Of a stretch of DNA of 64,000 nucleotides, positions 47,120 through 57,644 are shown one piece after another. The DNA is from Prosthecodimorpha hirschii (GTDB lineage Bacteria; Pseudomonadota; Alphaproteobacteria; Rhizobiales; Ancalomicrobiaceae). The notes under the pieces were generated by a model. It saw nothing but the letters and a program-made list of their open reading frames with translations, had not been told where the DNA came from and searched no databases. The position numbers and the translations under genes are program-made. The stretch covers positions 2,986,567 through 3,050,566 of the forward strand of contig NZ_LJYW01000001.1 in assembly GCF_001305515.1 (NCBI RefSeq). The letters run 5' to 3'. Positions within the stretch are counted from its first letter, which is position 1; the number at the start of each line of letters is the position of its first letter.

Positions 47120-47968
47120 ATGACCGACGATCCCGCCGCCGCGAGCGGCCCCCGGGGCGGCCCCGGCCCGGACGGCCGCCGCGCCCGCCGCCGGCTCGCC
47201 GACCGGCCGGTCCTGGCCTGTCTCGCCGCCACGCTGGTGGTCTCGCTGGTGTTCCTGGCCCTGCCGCAGCTCGATCGCGCCGCCACCGGCCTGTTCTATG
47301 GCCCGGACGGCTTCGCGGCGGCGACCGATCCGTGGCTCGTCGGCCTGCGGCTGGCCGGACGGATCGTCACCCGGATCGCCATCGTCGGCCTGGTCGTCCT
47401 GCTCATCGCCAAGGCACTGACGCCGGACCGGGTGGCGCGCGTGCCGCTGCGCGCGCTCCTGTTCCTGGCCGCCAGCCTCGCCGTCGGACCCGGGCTCGCC
47501 GTCAACCTGACCCTGAAGCAATACTGGCATCGGCCGCGGCCGGCCGAGACCGACCTCTTCGGCGGCGATTTTCCATTCGGGCTGCCCTGGATGCCGACCG
47601 GCGGCTGCGTTGCGGACTGCTCGTTTCCATCCGCGGAGGCCTCCGCCGCGATCTGGTGGGTGGCGGTCGCGCTCGTCGTGCCGGTGCGCTGGCGGAAGGT
47701 CGCGACCGTCGCGGCCCTGCTCTGGGCGACGGCGATCTCGCTCAACCGGATCGCCTTCGGCGGCCACTATCTGTCCGACGTGCTGATCGCCTGGTGCCTG
47801 ACGCTGACCCTCGTCTTCCTGCTGCGCGACCTGATCCTGATCCGGCTGCCGGAGGCGACTGTCGCGCGACTGGAGGCCGGGCTGGCGCGGCTCGGCGGAC
47901 GGCGGCCGGCACCGACGGAGCATCGATCCGGGCCTGCGCGCACGGATCGGGAACCACCCTTGCCTTGA
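47120..47968 (+). CDS. PAP2-family membrane phosphatase (LpxE-like)
   Basis: A 282-residue membrane phosphatase with about six spans. The PAP2 motifs are KQYWHRPRP (motif 1), SFPSAEAS (motif 2) and [13 protein letters not shown] (motif 3). In motif 2 the usual histidine of PSGH is replaced by glutamate, a variant seen in some LpxE/lipid phosphatase relatives. The Arg-rich N-terminal 28 residues are cytosolic. Lipid A or other polar-lipid dephosphorylation at the periplasmic face is a plausible role. GAGGAAGGA precedes the ATG. Confidence 0.82.
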   Translation: MTDDPAAASGPRGGPGPDGRRARRRLADRPVLACLAATLVVSLVFLALPQLDRAATGLFYGPDGFAAATDPWLVGLRLAGRIVTRIAIVGLVVLLIAKALTPDRVARVPLRALLFLAASLAVGPGLAVNLTLKQYWHRPRPAETDLFGGDFPFGLPWMPTGGCVADCSFPSAEASAAIWWVAVALVVPVRWRKVATVAALLWATAISLNRIAFGGHYLSDVLIAWCLTLTLVFLLRDLILIRLPEATVARLEAGLARLGGRRPAPTEHRSGPARTDREPPLP

Positions 47969-48026
47969 CAGGCGCGCCCGGGGCTGTAAGCCCGTTGCGA
48001 TCCAAGTCTTAGACCGCGAGAGATCC

Positions 48027-49253
48027 ATGTCAGCCGGTAGCGTCAAGAAGGTCGTGCTCGCCTATTCGGGCGGCCTCGACACGTCGATCATCCTCAAGTG
48101 GCTTCAGGTCACCTATGGCTGCGAGGTCGTGACCTTCACGGCCGATCTCGGCCAGGGCGAGGAGTTGGAGCCGGCGCGCAAGAAGGCCGAGATGCTCGGC
48201 ATCAAGGAGATCTTCATCGACGACCTGCGCGAGGAATTCGTGCGGGACTTCGTCTTCCCGATGTTCCGCGCCAATGCGCAGTATGAGGGGCTCTATCTGC
48301 TCGGCACCTCGATCGCCCGGCCGCTGATCGCCAAGCGCCAGATCGAGATCGCCCGCGCGGTCGGCGCCGACGCGGTCTGCCACGGCGCGACCGGCAAGGG
48401 CAACGACCAGGTCCGCTTCGAGCTGACCTATTATGCGCTGCAGCCCGACATCACCGTGATCGCGCCCTGGCGCGAATGGGACTTCAAGAGCCGTGAGGCG
48501 CTGATCGACTTCGCCGAGAAGAACCAGATCCCGATCGCCAAGGACAAGCGCGGCGAGGCGCCCTTCTCGGTCGACGCGAACCTGCTGCACTCCTCCTCGG
48601 AGGGCAAGGTGCTCGAGGATCCGTGGATCACGCCGCCCGAATATGTCCACATGCGCACCATCTCGCCCGAGGACGCGCCCGACAAGGCGACCGAGATCGA
48701 GATCGAGTTCGAGAAGGGCGATCCGGTGGCGATCGACGGCGAGCGCCTGTCGCCGGCCGCGCTGCTGACCCGGCTCAACGAGCTCGGCAAGGCCAACGGC
48801 ATCGGCCGGCTCGACCTGGTCGAGAACCGCTATGTCGGCATGAAGTCGCGCGGCGTCTACGAGACCCCCGGCGGCACCATCCTGCTGCAGGCCCATCGCG
48901 GCATCGAGTCGATCACGCTCGATCGCGGCGCCGGCCACCTGAAGGACGAGCTGATGCCGCGCTATGCGGAGCTGGTCTACTACGGCTTCTGGTACAGCCC
49001 CGAGCGCGAGATGCTGCAGGCGCTGATCGACAAGAGCCAGGAGATGGTCTCCGGCACCGTGCGGGTGAAGCTCTACAAGGGCAACGTCATCGTCACCGGC
49101 CGCAAGTCGCCCTACTCGCTCTACGACCAGGACCTGGTCACCTTCGAGGAAGGCAAGGTCGCCTACGACCACCGCGACGCCGCCGGCTTCATCAAGCTCA
49201 ACGCCCTACGCCTGCGGACGCTCGGCAAGCGGCGGATGAAGTTCGAGCAGTAA
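48027..49253 (+). CDS. argG: Argininosuccinate synthase
   Basis: A 408-residue enzyme that joins citrulline and aspartate with ATP in arginine biosynthesis. The PP-loop [15 protein letters not shown] at residues 11-25 binds ATP, and [19 protein letters not shown] is the second nucleotide/substrate signature. Length and C-terminal block ([18 protein letters not shown]) are normal. It lies 58 bases downstream of the PAP2 gene and is probably transcribed from its own promoter. Confidence 0.98.
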   Translation: MSAGSVKKVVLAYSGGLDTSIILKWLQVTYGCEVVTFTADLGQGEELEPARKKAEMLGIKEIFIDDLREEFVRDFVFPMFRANAQYEGLYLLGTSIARPLIAKRQIEIARAVGADAVCHGATGKGNDQVRFELTYYALQPDITVIAPWREWDFKSREALIDFAEKNQIPIAKDKRGEAPFSVDANLLHSSSEGKVLEDPWITPPEYVHMRTISPEDAPDKATEIEIEFEKGDPVAIDGERLSPAALLTRLNELGKANGIGRLDLVENRYVGMKSRGVYETPGGTILLQAHRGIESITLDRGAGHLKDELMPRYAELVYYGFWYSPEREMLQALIDKSQEMVSGTVRVKLYKGNVIVTGRKSPYSLYDQDLVTFEEGKVAYDHRDAAGFIKLNALRLRTLGKRRMKFEQ

Positions 49254-49323
49254 TTCCGGCGCATCGCGGGATTTCAGAAATGGGCGCCGGTCGGGACTTC
49301 GGTCTCCGGCCGGCGTTTCCGTT

Positions 49324-50676
49324 TCAGGCTTTCCGCGCCTTCGGGGCCAATAACGCTGCGGCGAGTGCGATGGCCATCATGGCGGGCAGGATGGTGCCGA
49401 TGGCGGTGACGGGATCGCCGAACAGGGCGGCCGCGAGGCTGCCGAGGAGGCCGCCGCCCATCTGCATGAAGCCGAGCAGGGCGGCGGCGGCGCCGGCCAT
49501 GTGGGGGAAAGGCGCCAGCGCGCCGGTCGACGGGCCGGGCATGATCAGGGCGAGCGAGAAGGCGTAGACGCCGATCGGCAGCATCACGGTGAAGAAGGTC
49601 GGCGGCACGGTGCGCATCAGCACGGCCAGCACCAGCGCAGCGGCGAGGCCGAGCAGGATGCCGGGCATGACCAGCCGGTTGGCGTCGAAGCGGACCAGGA
49701 GCTTGCGCATGATCAACCCGCCGGCCGCGAAGGACAGCGACTGCGCCATCATGCCGAAGCCGAACTGGGTCGGCGTCAGGCCGGCGCGGTCGATCAGCAC
49801 GAAGGGCAGCATGGTGCCGAGCGCGTAGAGCGCCCCGATGCCCGCACCGAGCACCGTCGACGGCACGATGAAGCGCGGATCGACGATCAGCCGGCCATAG
49901 GCGGCGACGAGCCGGACCGGATGGACCAGCGCCGGATCGGGCCGTCGGTTGGTCTCCGTCATGGCGAAGACGACCAGTCCGATCACCACGGCGCCGTAGA
50001 GCACCATCAGGCCGAAGATGGCGTGCCAGCCGAACAGTTCGAGCGTGATGCCGCCGATGGTCGGCGACAGGGCCGGACCGACCGCCAGCATGATGCCGAT
50101 CGTGTTCATGATGCGGGCGGCATCCTGGCCGGTGAACAGGTCGCGGACGATGGCCCGCGCGATGGCGACGCCGGCGGCCGCGCCGATCCCCTGCAGCAGG
50201 CGGGCGACGAGCAGGATATCGACCGTCGGCGCCCAGAGCGCGAGCGCGGAGGCGACGAGGTAGAGCAGCATGAAGGCGAGCGTCACCGGCCGCCGGCCAT
50301 AGGCGTCGGAGAGCGGGCCGCAGACGAGCTGCGCCAGCGCGAAACCGGCGAAATAGGCGGTCAGGGTCAGCTTGACGGTGGCGATCGAGGTGCCGAAGGC
50401 GACGACCAGCGTCGGCATGGCCGGCGTGTAGAGCGCCATCGAGATCGGGCCGAGCGCGACCAGGATGGCGCCGAGGATCGCGGTGCGGTTCGCCGACATG
50501 GCCGGCGCCGCGACGGCGGCATCCGGTCGGATCGGGTCGAGCGAGGGCGACAGGGAGGCGTCGGCCTCCGCCATGCCGGCGGCGGCGAGCGGCTCGGTGG
50601 CGAGCGGGTCTGGACCGTGAGCGCGCGACGAGGCATCGGCCGGAGCGGCGGACACAGACTTCAAGGACATGTTCAT
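49324..50676 (-). CDS. Bcr/CflA family multidrug efflux MFS transporter
   Basis: A 450-residue, 12-span major facilitator. The N-terminal 60 residues are a polar Ala/Pro-rich extension. Then LGPISMALYTPAMPTLVVAF, QLVCGPLSDAYGRRPVTLAF (MFS motif A, which marks the Bcr/CflA and DHA1 families) and LQGIGAAAGVAIARAIVRDL follow. It probably exports drugs or small metabolites using the proton gradient. Its start overlaps the stop of the marR-type gene by four bases, so expression is coupled to its regulator. Confidence 0.9.
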   Translation of the reverse strand: MNMSLKSVSAAPADASSRAHGPDPLATEPLAAAGMAEADASLSPSLDPIRPDAAVAAPAMSANRTAILGAILVALGPISMALYTPAMPTLVVAFGTSIATVKLTLTAYFAGFALAQLVCGPLSDAYGRRPVTLAFMLLYLVASALALWAPTVDILLVARLLQGIGAAAGVAIARAIVRDLFTGQDAARIMNTIGIMLAVGPALSPTIGGITLELFGWHAIFGLMVLYGAVVIGLVVFAMTETNRRPDPALVHPVRLVAAYGRLIVDPRFIVPSTVLGAGIGALYALGTMLPFVLIDRAGLTPTQFGFGMMAQSLSFAAGGLIMRKLLVRFDANRLVMPGILLGLAAALVLAVLMRTVPPTFFTVMLPIGVYAFSLALIMPGPSTGALAPFPHMAGAAAALLGFMQMGGGLLGSLAAALFGDPVTAIGTILPAMMAIALAAALLAPKARKA

Positions 50677-51203
50677 GCGGCGGAGGCTCCCCGGTCGTTT
50701 CCCAGACCGTCGAGATTGGAGCGGATGCGGCGCAGGAGATCGCGCAGCGCGTCGACCTCGCTGTCGGCGAGGCCCGCAGTCACCTCGGCCTTGACGGCCG
50801 CGCCGATTTCGATCAGCCGCGCCACGGTCGGGGCGGCCTCGGGCGTCGTGCGGATCAGCTTGGCGCGGCGGTCGGCCGGGTCCGGCAGGCGCCGGATCAG
50901 GCCGCGCGATTCCAGACGGTCGAGAAAGCCGACCAGCGTCATCGGCTCGATGCGCATGGTCTCGGCCAAGGCCGCCTGGCGGGCGCCCTGCAGGCGGGCG
51001 ATGCTGACCAGCGTGCGGGCCTCCGCGGCGGTGAAATCGTAACCCGCCGTCTTCAGGGCGCATTCGAGCCGCCGCCAGAACAGACGGGTCACGTCGGACA
51101 GGATGACGGCGATGGATTCCTCGGGCGAACCCGGCGCGGGAAGGCCGCATGCCGGGTGCGGAGAGGGGTCGACCGGCGAGGCGGCCGGGGCTTCGGATAT
51201 CAT
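50673..51203 (-). CDS. MarR-family transcriptional regulator
   Basis: A 176-residue MarR-type winged-helix protein. LQGARQAALAETMRIEPMTLV and RLESRGLIRRLPDPADRRAK are the recognition helix and wing (D-x-R-D-x-R-A-K variant). It is the first gene of a two-gene unit with the Bcr/CflA pump and is expected to repress it until a drug-like ligand binds. ATG 51203 lies in an AT-rich intergenic region shared with typA. An Ala/Pro-rich N-terminal stretch of about 25 residues precedes the domain. Confidence 0.9.
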   Translation of the reverse strand: MISEAPAASPVDPSPHPACGLPAPGSPEESIAVILSDVTRLFWRRLECALKTAGYDFTAAEARTLVSIARLQGARQAALAETMRIEPMTLVGFLDRLESRGLIRRLPDPADRRAKLIRTTPEAAPTVARLIEIGAAVKAEVTAGLADSEVDALRDLLRRIRSNLDGLGNDRGASAA

Positions 51204-51511
51204 GACGGTTTCCAGATGATCAGGTGGCCTTAATATATGGACGGGAGACGACCTGTCGATCTCGGACCGCCGCATGGCTCGGCTCCGCGGGATGCAGGAC
51301 GCCGCAGCCCGGCCGGGGAGCCGCGTCGGGACCGATCGGCGCGGCCGTCATCGCCGCGTCACGCGGCGCGGGCCTCACTGTCGCGGCGGTTCGCCTTGCG
51401 GCGCAGCATGGAAAAGGTTATGCACAGCGCCAAATTCCCAGAACGACCGACGACCTCGAAGGAACGCGGTACAGGCCCGGAACGGCGGGCGTGCCGCGGC
51501 GAAGGATTTTC
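51204..51511. other. Divergent marR-typA intergenic region
   Basis: About 310 bases. The part next to the marR start (TTAATATATGG, 51230-51240) is AT-rich and may hold the regulator's own promoter. No palindrome long enough to name as a MarR site was found by eye. Confidence 0.4.
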
Positions 51512-53335
<1,824 letters not shown>

Positions 53336-53366
53336 TAAACCATCAGGTTTGTAAGTTATCAAGATG

Positions 53367-53404
53367 ACCGCGGTCGGGCATTTAGTCAAGCCGCGGTTTT
53401 TTTT
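53367..53404 (+). terminator. Intrinsic terminator of typA
   Basis: ACCGCGG at 53367-53373 pairs with CCGCGGT at 53391-53397 around a 17-base loop and is followed by eight T residues. It sits about 30 bases after the typA stop and just before the 3' end of the convergent AT-rich gene pair. Confidence 0.8.
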
Positions 53405-53408
53405 GCAG

Positions 53409-53783
53409 TCATCGGGGTGAGATAGTCACAGAGATTTTTATCCACCCTCGCCCCCTACAATTGCAGACCTTGTTTCCAAAAATGCTCAAGCAATCCTGAC
53501 CGCTACCACTTGAAGATAAGCTGACAATAATACAATTTGATTGGACTGGATCGTAACTCCATGATGCTGCACTCGATCCGGCTCGACTCAACTCCTGTAT
53601 TCTGACTGGACCGACCTGGGCACCTACCGGAAGGCAAAGCTGATTCCGCGTTTCAGATCGCTCAGACTGGCTACAGCCAGGACTAGTTAATTCAAGCACT
53701 TGAGAAAGTTCCTGTGCAACGACTGACCCGGCGGTCCCAAAAACCACAAAGGCCATTGCTATTTTTTTTAAGCAACTTTTCAC
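53409..53783 (-). CDS. Small secreted six-cysteine protein, unknown
   Basis: A 124-residue exported protein. The Sec signal (LKKIAMAFVVFGTAGSVVA, cleaved before Q-E) is clear. The mature part has six cysteines, the last two as C-N-C, and is rich in Ser, which suggests a disulfide-stabilised periplasmic or extracellular domain. It starts at GTG 53783, overlapping the stop of the membrane-protein gene upstream (GTGA). Base composition is far lower in G+C than neighbours and codon choice is atypical, indicating recent acquisition. No family recognised. Confidence 0.6.
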   Translation of the reverse strand: MKSCLKKIAMAFVVFGTAGSVVAQELSQVLELTSPGCSQSERSETRNQLCLPVGAQVGPVRIQELSRAGSSAASWSYDPVQSNCIIVSLSSSGSGQDCLSIFGNKVCNCRGRGWIKISVTISPR

Positions 53784-54133
53784 TGTGACGTTCCCCCTTG
53801 ATTAGAGGTCACACCGCTTTTCGTTGTTCCTTGTGTATTCTTCACTTCTATTTGATAAGCACTGTTATTTAATGTGGCATTTGATAAATATGCTAGAGAA
53901 AAAACGTTGAATATAAAGAAAATTATCTTAATTTTTATTTCAACTTTGTCTAGTATAAATACCAACATTGAAAATAAACAACTAAAAATAAATATTGTAA
54001 TCAGTATATTATGGGTTAGCCCAATCTGTTCGGCTAAACGATTTGCAAAGCCGGCAGATTGACCAATGAGCTGCAAACCAATTGCCATCGATGGGACAAA
54101 TCCACCAACCAATATCTGACTGTTCCTTTCCAT
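53780..54133 (-). CDS. AT-rich membrane protein, partner of six-cysteine secreted protein
   Basis: A 117-residue protein with two strong transmembrane helices (ILITIFIFSCLFSMLVFIL and IIFFIFNVFSLAYLS) and a polar Ser/Thr/Gly-rich tail. I use ATG 54133, which has TTTGGAG just upstream; a TTG at 54151 would add six residues. Its very AT-rich codon use (ATA, AAA, TTT) contrasts sharply with the rest of the window, so it is probably foreign. It is translationally coupled to the secreted protein gene. No family recognised. Confidence 0.55.
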   Translation of the reverse strand: MERNSQILVGGFVPSMAIGLQLIGQSAGFANRLAEQIGLTHNILITIFIFSCLFSMLVFILDKVEIKIKIIFFIFNVFSLAYLSNATLNNSAYQIEVKNTQGTTKSGVTSNQGGTSQ

Positions 54134-54242
54134 GAACAGCTCCAAATGCAATCGCTTGAGTACTCCTGTACTATGATAGCATTACTATATTTTGCAATAG
54201 GAAATTGCACATTTAATCAGGCCTTGAATCAATCTCTCAAAA

Positions 54243-54284
54243 CACGAAGGCCGCGGGTCGGATCGACGCCGCGGCCTTTTCGTG
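54243..54284 (-). terminator. Bidirectional-type intrinsic terminator
   Basis: AGGCCGCGG at 54248-54256 pairs with CCGCGGCCT at 54269-54277, extended on both sides by ACACGAA/TTCGTGT with a two-base bulge. Read on the minus strand the stem is followed by a short T-run (TTTTG). It would end the small gene at 54321-54443 and separates it from the AT-rich pair. Confidence 0.65.
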
Positions 54285-54320
54285 TGGATTCCAGGTTGTC
54301 GATTGCTGGTGCGGACCCGA

Positions 54321-54443
54321 TCAGGTCTCGTCGGCCAGATGGCCATAGCGACGGCGGGCTTCCCGGCGCATCTGCTGGGCATCGGCCAGGACGTCGTTGA
54401 TTTCGGACAGGGTACGGCGGATCGACTTCCAGACGGGACGCAT
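54321..54443 (-). CDS. 40-residue basic helical protein
   Basis: A very short gene on the minus strand starting at ATG 54443 with GGAGG six bases upstream and ending at TGA 54321. The product begins MRPVWKSIRRTLSEINDVLA, continues with a Q-Q-M-R-R-E-A-R-R-R-Y stretch and ends LADET. It is almost certainly a single amphipathic, Arg-rich helix. A strong terminator follows 37 bases after its stop. Such DUF1127-like mini-proteins are common in Hyphomicrobiales, but I do not claim the family. The ribosome site plus terminator is the main support. Confidence 0.6.
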   Translation of the reverse strand: MRPVWKSIRRTLSEINDVLADAQQMRREARRRYGHLADET

Positions 54444-54592
54444 GACGGCCTCCATGGTGAGTGGCGAGCCCTCGGGTCCTGCAGCGCTTCCGTTCGATCT
54501 TCACGTCGATGACGCATTCAATATAGGGCCTTCGCAAACGCATCGTTACCGGTGCGACTTGACGTCAGACCTGCGCGATACGCAGAGCTTAC

Positions 54593-54635
54593 TTCAATCG
54601 TTTCAGTCATTGCGGAGAAGAATGAAACGATTGAA
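54593..54635. promoter_or_regulatory. 13-bp perfect inverted repeat
   Basis: TTCAATCGTTTCA at 54593-54605 and TGAAACGATTGAA at 54623-54635 are exact reverse complements with 17 bases between. No T-run follows on either side. Each arm resembles the TGAAwCGwTTsA type of operator bound by alphaproteobacterial LacI-like repressors. It is 150 bases upstream of the 40-residue gene and about 80 bases past the end of the next one. Confidence 0.5.
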
Positions 54636-54713
54636 GCGTTCCCGGGCATCGGCATCTTTCGCAGGACGCGGGGGCCGGACCGGCGTCGCGCGATCAGGCC
54701 TGCAGAGGGCCGG

Positions 54714-55298
54714 TCACCGGAAATCCTCGCCGACCTTTCCGTACCATTTCGGGGAATTGCCGTTGCAGACCCAGCGGACGGCCTCCTCGTCGGCGACGCG
54801 CGCCGCCAGCGCATTGGCGTCCGGGTTGGCGACCGCGTCGACATATCCGAACACGCAGGTGTCGGTCGCGTCGCGGCCGAGGCGGGCGATCGCCAGGACC
54901 GAGCCCTTGCGGCCGTCGACGCTCCAGATGTAGCGGAAAATCGCCGCTTCCGGCACGATCGCGTTGCCGCGGCGCGGGCCGCGCCATTCGACCTTCGGGC
55001 CGGTCACCGAGAATTTCGGGAAGTAGTGGTAGTCGTCCTCGAACCGGCGCGCGCGGCTGAAGGCCACGCCGGCCCGCAGGTCGCCTTCGGCAATGAACAC
55101 GTTCCAGCTGCCGTAGCCCTTGCAGCGCCAGGCATAGGGCTCCGGCTTGCCGTTCTCGTCGCCGTCGGGCGGAGCGCTGTCGGTGACCGCGCAGCCCTTC
55201 AGGTCGAGATCCGTGAAGGCATTCTCGGCCGCCATGGCCGCGCCGGCCGGCAGGACGAGGGCGAGAGCCGTGATTGCGACGGCAAGGTGTTTCGGCAT
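54714..55298 (-). CDS. Exported protein of unknown function
   Basis: A 194-residue protein with a Sec signal peptide (LAVAITALALVLPAGAAMAA, cleaved before ENAFTDLDL). The mature part has four cysteines (KGCAVTDS, WRCKGYGSW, TCVFGYVD, WVCNGNSPKW), suggesting two disulfides, and many aromatic residues. It looks like one of the conserved periplasmic proteins of Hyphomicrobiales, without a named domain I can see. Monocistronic, divergent from the GNAT gene. Confidence 0.7.
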   Translation of the reverse strand: MPKHLAVAITALALVLPAGAAMAAENAFTDLDLKGCAVTDSAPPDGDENGKPEPYAWRCKGYGSWNVFIAEGDLRAGVAFSRARRFEDDYHYFPKFSVTGPKVEWRGPRRGNAIVPEAAIFRYIWSVDGRKGSVLAIARLGRDATDTCVFGYVDAVANPDANALAARVADEEAVRWVCNGNSPKWYGKVGEDFR

Positions 55299-55429
55299 CG
55301 GATCCTCTCTTCCGGCGACAGGCGATCAATCTAGCGAAGGTCCGGCCGGCCAGCCACAATGCAGGCGCGGCCCAGGTCCCGACATGTTCCCTCTTCCGCC
55401 GCGGCGCGGACACGGATACGCTTCGTTCC

Positions 55430-55942
55430 ATGAGACTTGGACAGATCGGTGTCCGGCGGGCGACCGCGAAAGATGCGGAAGCCATCGCCGGCATTCACGA
55501 CGAGGCCTGGCGCCTCGCCTATGGCGGCATCATTCCGGGCGGCAACCTGGAACGTATGGTCGCGCGCCGCGGGCCGGCCTGGTGGGCGAAGGCGGTGGAA
55601 CGCCGCGCCGCCATCCTGGTGATCGAGGTCGGCGGCCGCATCTGCGGCTACGCGACCATCGGGCCGAGCCGGATGCGCATGCTGCCCTTCGCCGGCGAGG
55701 TCTACGAGATCTACATGAAGCCGGAATATCAAGGCCTCGGTTTCGGCCGGCCGCTGTTCGAGGCTGCGCGCGACGAGCTGAAGCGCTACGGTTTCAAGAG
55801 CTTCGCGGTGCGGGTCCTGCGCGACAACGAGATGGCGCAGGGCTTCTACCGGCGCCTCGGCGGCGTGCAGGCGGCCGAGACCTCGGAACGGATCGGCGAC
55901 CGCTCGCTGCCCGTCGTCGTGTTCGGCTGGCCGGCCCCCTGA
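55430..55942 (+). CDS. GNAT-family N-acetyltransferase
   Basis: A 170-residue GNAT-fold acetyltransferase. The N-terminus VRRATAKDAEAIAGIHDEAW and the acetyl-CoA pyrophosphate loop region IYMKPEYQGLGFGRPLFEAA (Q-x-x-G-x-G/R type) are typical, as is RVLRDNEMAQGFYRRLGGVQ near the end. Substrate is unknown. ATG 55430 lies in the short divergent interval with the exported-protein gene. Confidence 0.88.
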   Translation: MRLGQIGVRRATAKDAEAIAGIHDEAWRLAYGGIIPGGNLERMVARRGPAWWAKAVERRAAILVIEVGGRICGYATIGPSRMRMLPFAGEVYEIYMKPEYQGLGFGRPLFEAARDELKRYGFKSFAVRVLRDNEMAQGFYRRLGGVQAAETSERIGDRSLPVVVFGWPAP

Positions 55943-56179
55943 CGGGATCGGCGCCTGCCCGGCAGAGCGCAGGAAGGTCGCGGCGGGCCCCATGATACCG
56001 GGCGCGCGGAAGGCCGTCCGGATGTCGCCATGACGTGACGGGTCGCCGGCCCGATCATCATGCCAAGGTCGCCTTTCGTTTCATGCTGCAATGCAGTAGG
56101 AACGGCCGACTGCGGCCGCGACGGATGCGGCCGGCGCCAAGCGAACCGGGCGGACGACCGCCCGCGAGGAGACGACGAC

Positions 56180-56731
56180 ATGCGTATCGACGCCATCCCG
56201 GTCGGCAAGAACCCGCCGCACGACATCAACGTGATCATCGAGGTTCCGATCGGCGGCGAGCCCATCAAGTACGAGATGGACAAGGCCTCCGGCACCCTGT
56301 TCGTCGATCGCTTCCTCTACACCTCGATGCGCTATCCCGGGAACTACGGCTTCGTCCCCCACACCCTGTCGGACGACGGCGACCCGATCGACGTGATCGT
56401 CTGCAACACGCGCGAGATCGTGCCCGGCGCGGTGATCAACTGCCGCCCGATCGGCGTGCTGCACATGCAGGACGAAGCCGGCGGCGACGAGAAGATCCTG
56501 GCGGTGCCCTCGTCCAAGCTGACCAAGCGCTACGACAAGGTGAAGTCCTATGCGGACCTGCCCTCGATCACCATCGAGCAGATCCAGCACTTCTTCGAGC
56601 ACTACAAGGACCTGGAGCCCGGCAAGTGGGTCAAGGTGGTTTCCTGGGGTGACGAGCAGGAAGCCGGCCGCCTGATCCAGGAGGCGATCGACCGCGCTGC
56701 CGCCGCCAAGAAGACCGAAGCGGCGGAATGA
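56180..56731 (+). CDS. ppa: Inorganic pyrophosphatase
   Basis: A 183-residue family I soluble pyrophosphatase that hydrolyses PPi to two phosphates with Mg2+. Active-site signatures [40 protein letters not shown] (the D-x-D-P-x-D metal site) and [10 protein letters not shown] are intact. GAGGAG precedes ATG 56180. Essential housekeeping enzyme; monocistronic. Confidence 0.97.
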   Translation: MRIDAIPVGKNPPHDINVIIEVPIGGEPIKYEMDKASGTLFVDRFLYTSMRYPGNYGFVPHTLSDDGDPIDVIVCNTREIVPGAVINCRPIGVLHMQDEAGGDEKILAVPSSKLTKRYDKVKSYADLPSITIEQIQHFFEHYKDLEPGKWVKVVSWGDEQEAGRLIQEAIDRAAAAKKTEAAE

Positions 56732-56743
56732 AACCGGCGGGCC

Positions 56744-56763
56744 GGCGGACGGCGTCCGCCCGC
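56744..56763 (+). terminator. GC hairpin after ppa
   Basis: GGCGGAC at 56744-56750 pairs with GTCCGCC at 56754-56760 around GGC, 12 bases after the ppa stop. It is followed by CGCCCCCTGCCTTG, not a clear T-run, so confidence is limited. Confidence 0.4.
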
Positions 56764-56868
56764 CCCCTGCCTTGAAGTCGACCTTCCGACGGATGCGACC
56801 GGCATCCGCCGGATGGCGCCCCGGCGGCCGCTCGGGCATGGGGCATGGGGCGCGGGGCGTGCCGGCCG

Positions 56869-57546
56869 TCAACGCGCCTGCGCGTGATATTCGGCATTCG
56901 GGCGCATGTCGGTGCCGATGCCGATGCGGTTCGACATGTTGAAGAAGCCGGTCACCGCGACGATGTCCCAGATGTCGCGATCGGAGAAGCCCGCCGCCGT
57001 CAGGGCGGCGCGGTCGGCGTCGACGACCGCATGGGGCGTCTCGGTCAGCTTCCAGGCGAAATCGAGCATGGCCGCATGGCGTGCCGGCAGCCGGGCCGCG
57101 CGATAGTTCATCACCATCAATTCGCCGAGGACCGGATCGCCGGACAGCTGCCGCACGGCGGCACCATGCGCGGCCAGGCAATAGTAGCAGCGGTTCGCGC
57201 TCGACACGACCACGGCGATCATTTCCCGTTCCAGTTTGCTGAGACCCGAGGGGGCCAGCATCAGGTCGTTATACATCGCCGCGAAGGCCTTCAGCTTGGC
57301 CAGATCGTGCGCATAGGCGGCCAGCACGTTCGGAATGAAGCCGAGCTTCTCCATGCATTTCTGGAAATAGGCTGCGGTTTCGGCATCGAGGTCGGCCGCC
57401 GGCAGATCGAGCATGACCGGCGCCTCCGGCCGGCCGTCGGCGTCGCGATCCTGGCGCGGCAGCGGCGCCGTCCCGCCCGGCCCCTTCAATGCCGTTTTCG
57501 TCGCCTTTTCGGAATTCCGGACCGGATTTTTCGTGGTTTTTGACAT
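56869..57546 (-). CDS. AhpD-like peroxidase-related protein (carboxymuconolactone decarboxylase fold)
   Basis: A 225-residue all-helical protein of the uncharacterised peroxidase-related/AhpD-like family. The redox motif RCYYCLAAHGAAVR with the C-x-x-C pair and following His is the AhpD-type active site, and LSKLEREMIAVVVSSANRC precedes it. Likely thiol-dependent peroxide or organic hydroperoxide reduction. The first 50 residues are a basic, disordered extension. It is divergent from the NAD-GDH gene with about 100 bases between. Confidence 0.88.
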   Translation of the reverse strand: MSKTTKNPVRNSEKATKTALKGPGGTAPLPRQDRDADGRPEAPVMLDLPAADLDAETAAYFQKCMEKLGFIPNVLAAYAHDLAKLKAFAAMYNDLMLAPSGLSKLEREMIAVVVSSANRCYYCLAAHGAAVRQLSGDPVLGELMVMNYRAARLPARHAAMLDFAWKLTETPHAVVDADRAALTAAGFSDRDIWDIVAVTGFFNMSNRIGIGTDMRPNAEYHAQAR

Positions 57547-57644
57547 CGAACGGTCTCCATCGGACTGCCAGACTAGGCGCGGCGCCCCATTCGTGCACAG
57601 CATGGGCGCAGAAGGAACCGACCCGAAGGTCGGGGGAGGACAGC

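Noticed and set aside
47965..47990. TTGACA as an argG promoter
   Set aside because: It overlaps the PAP2 stop codon and the only TA-rich hexamer lies 14 bases away, too close for a good sigma-70 promoter.
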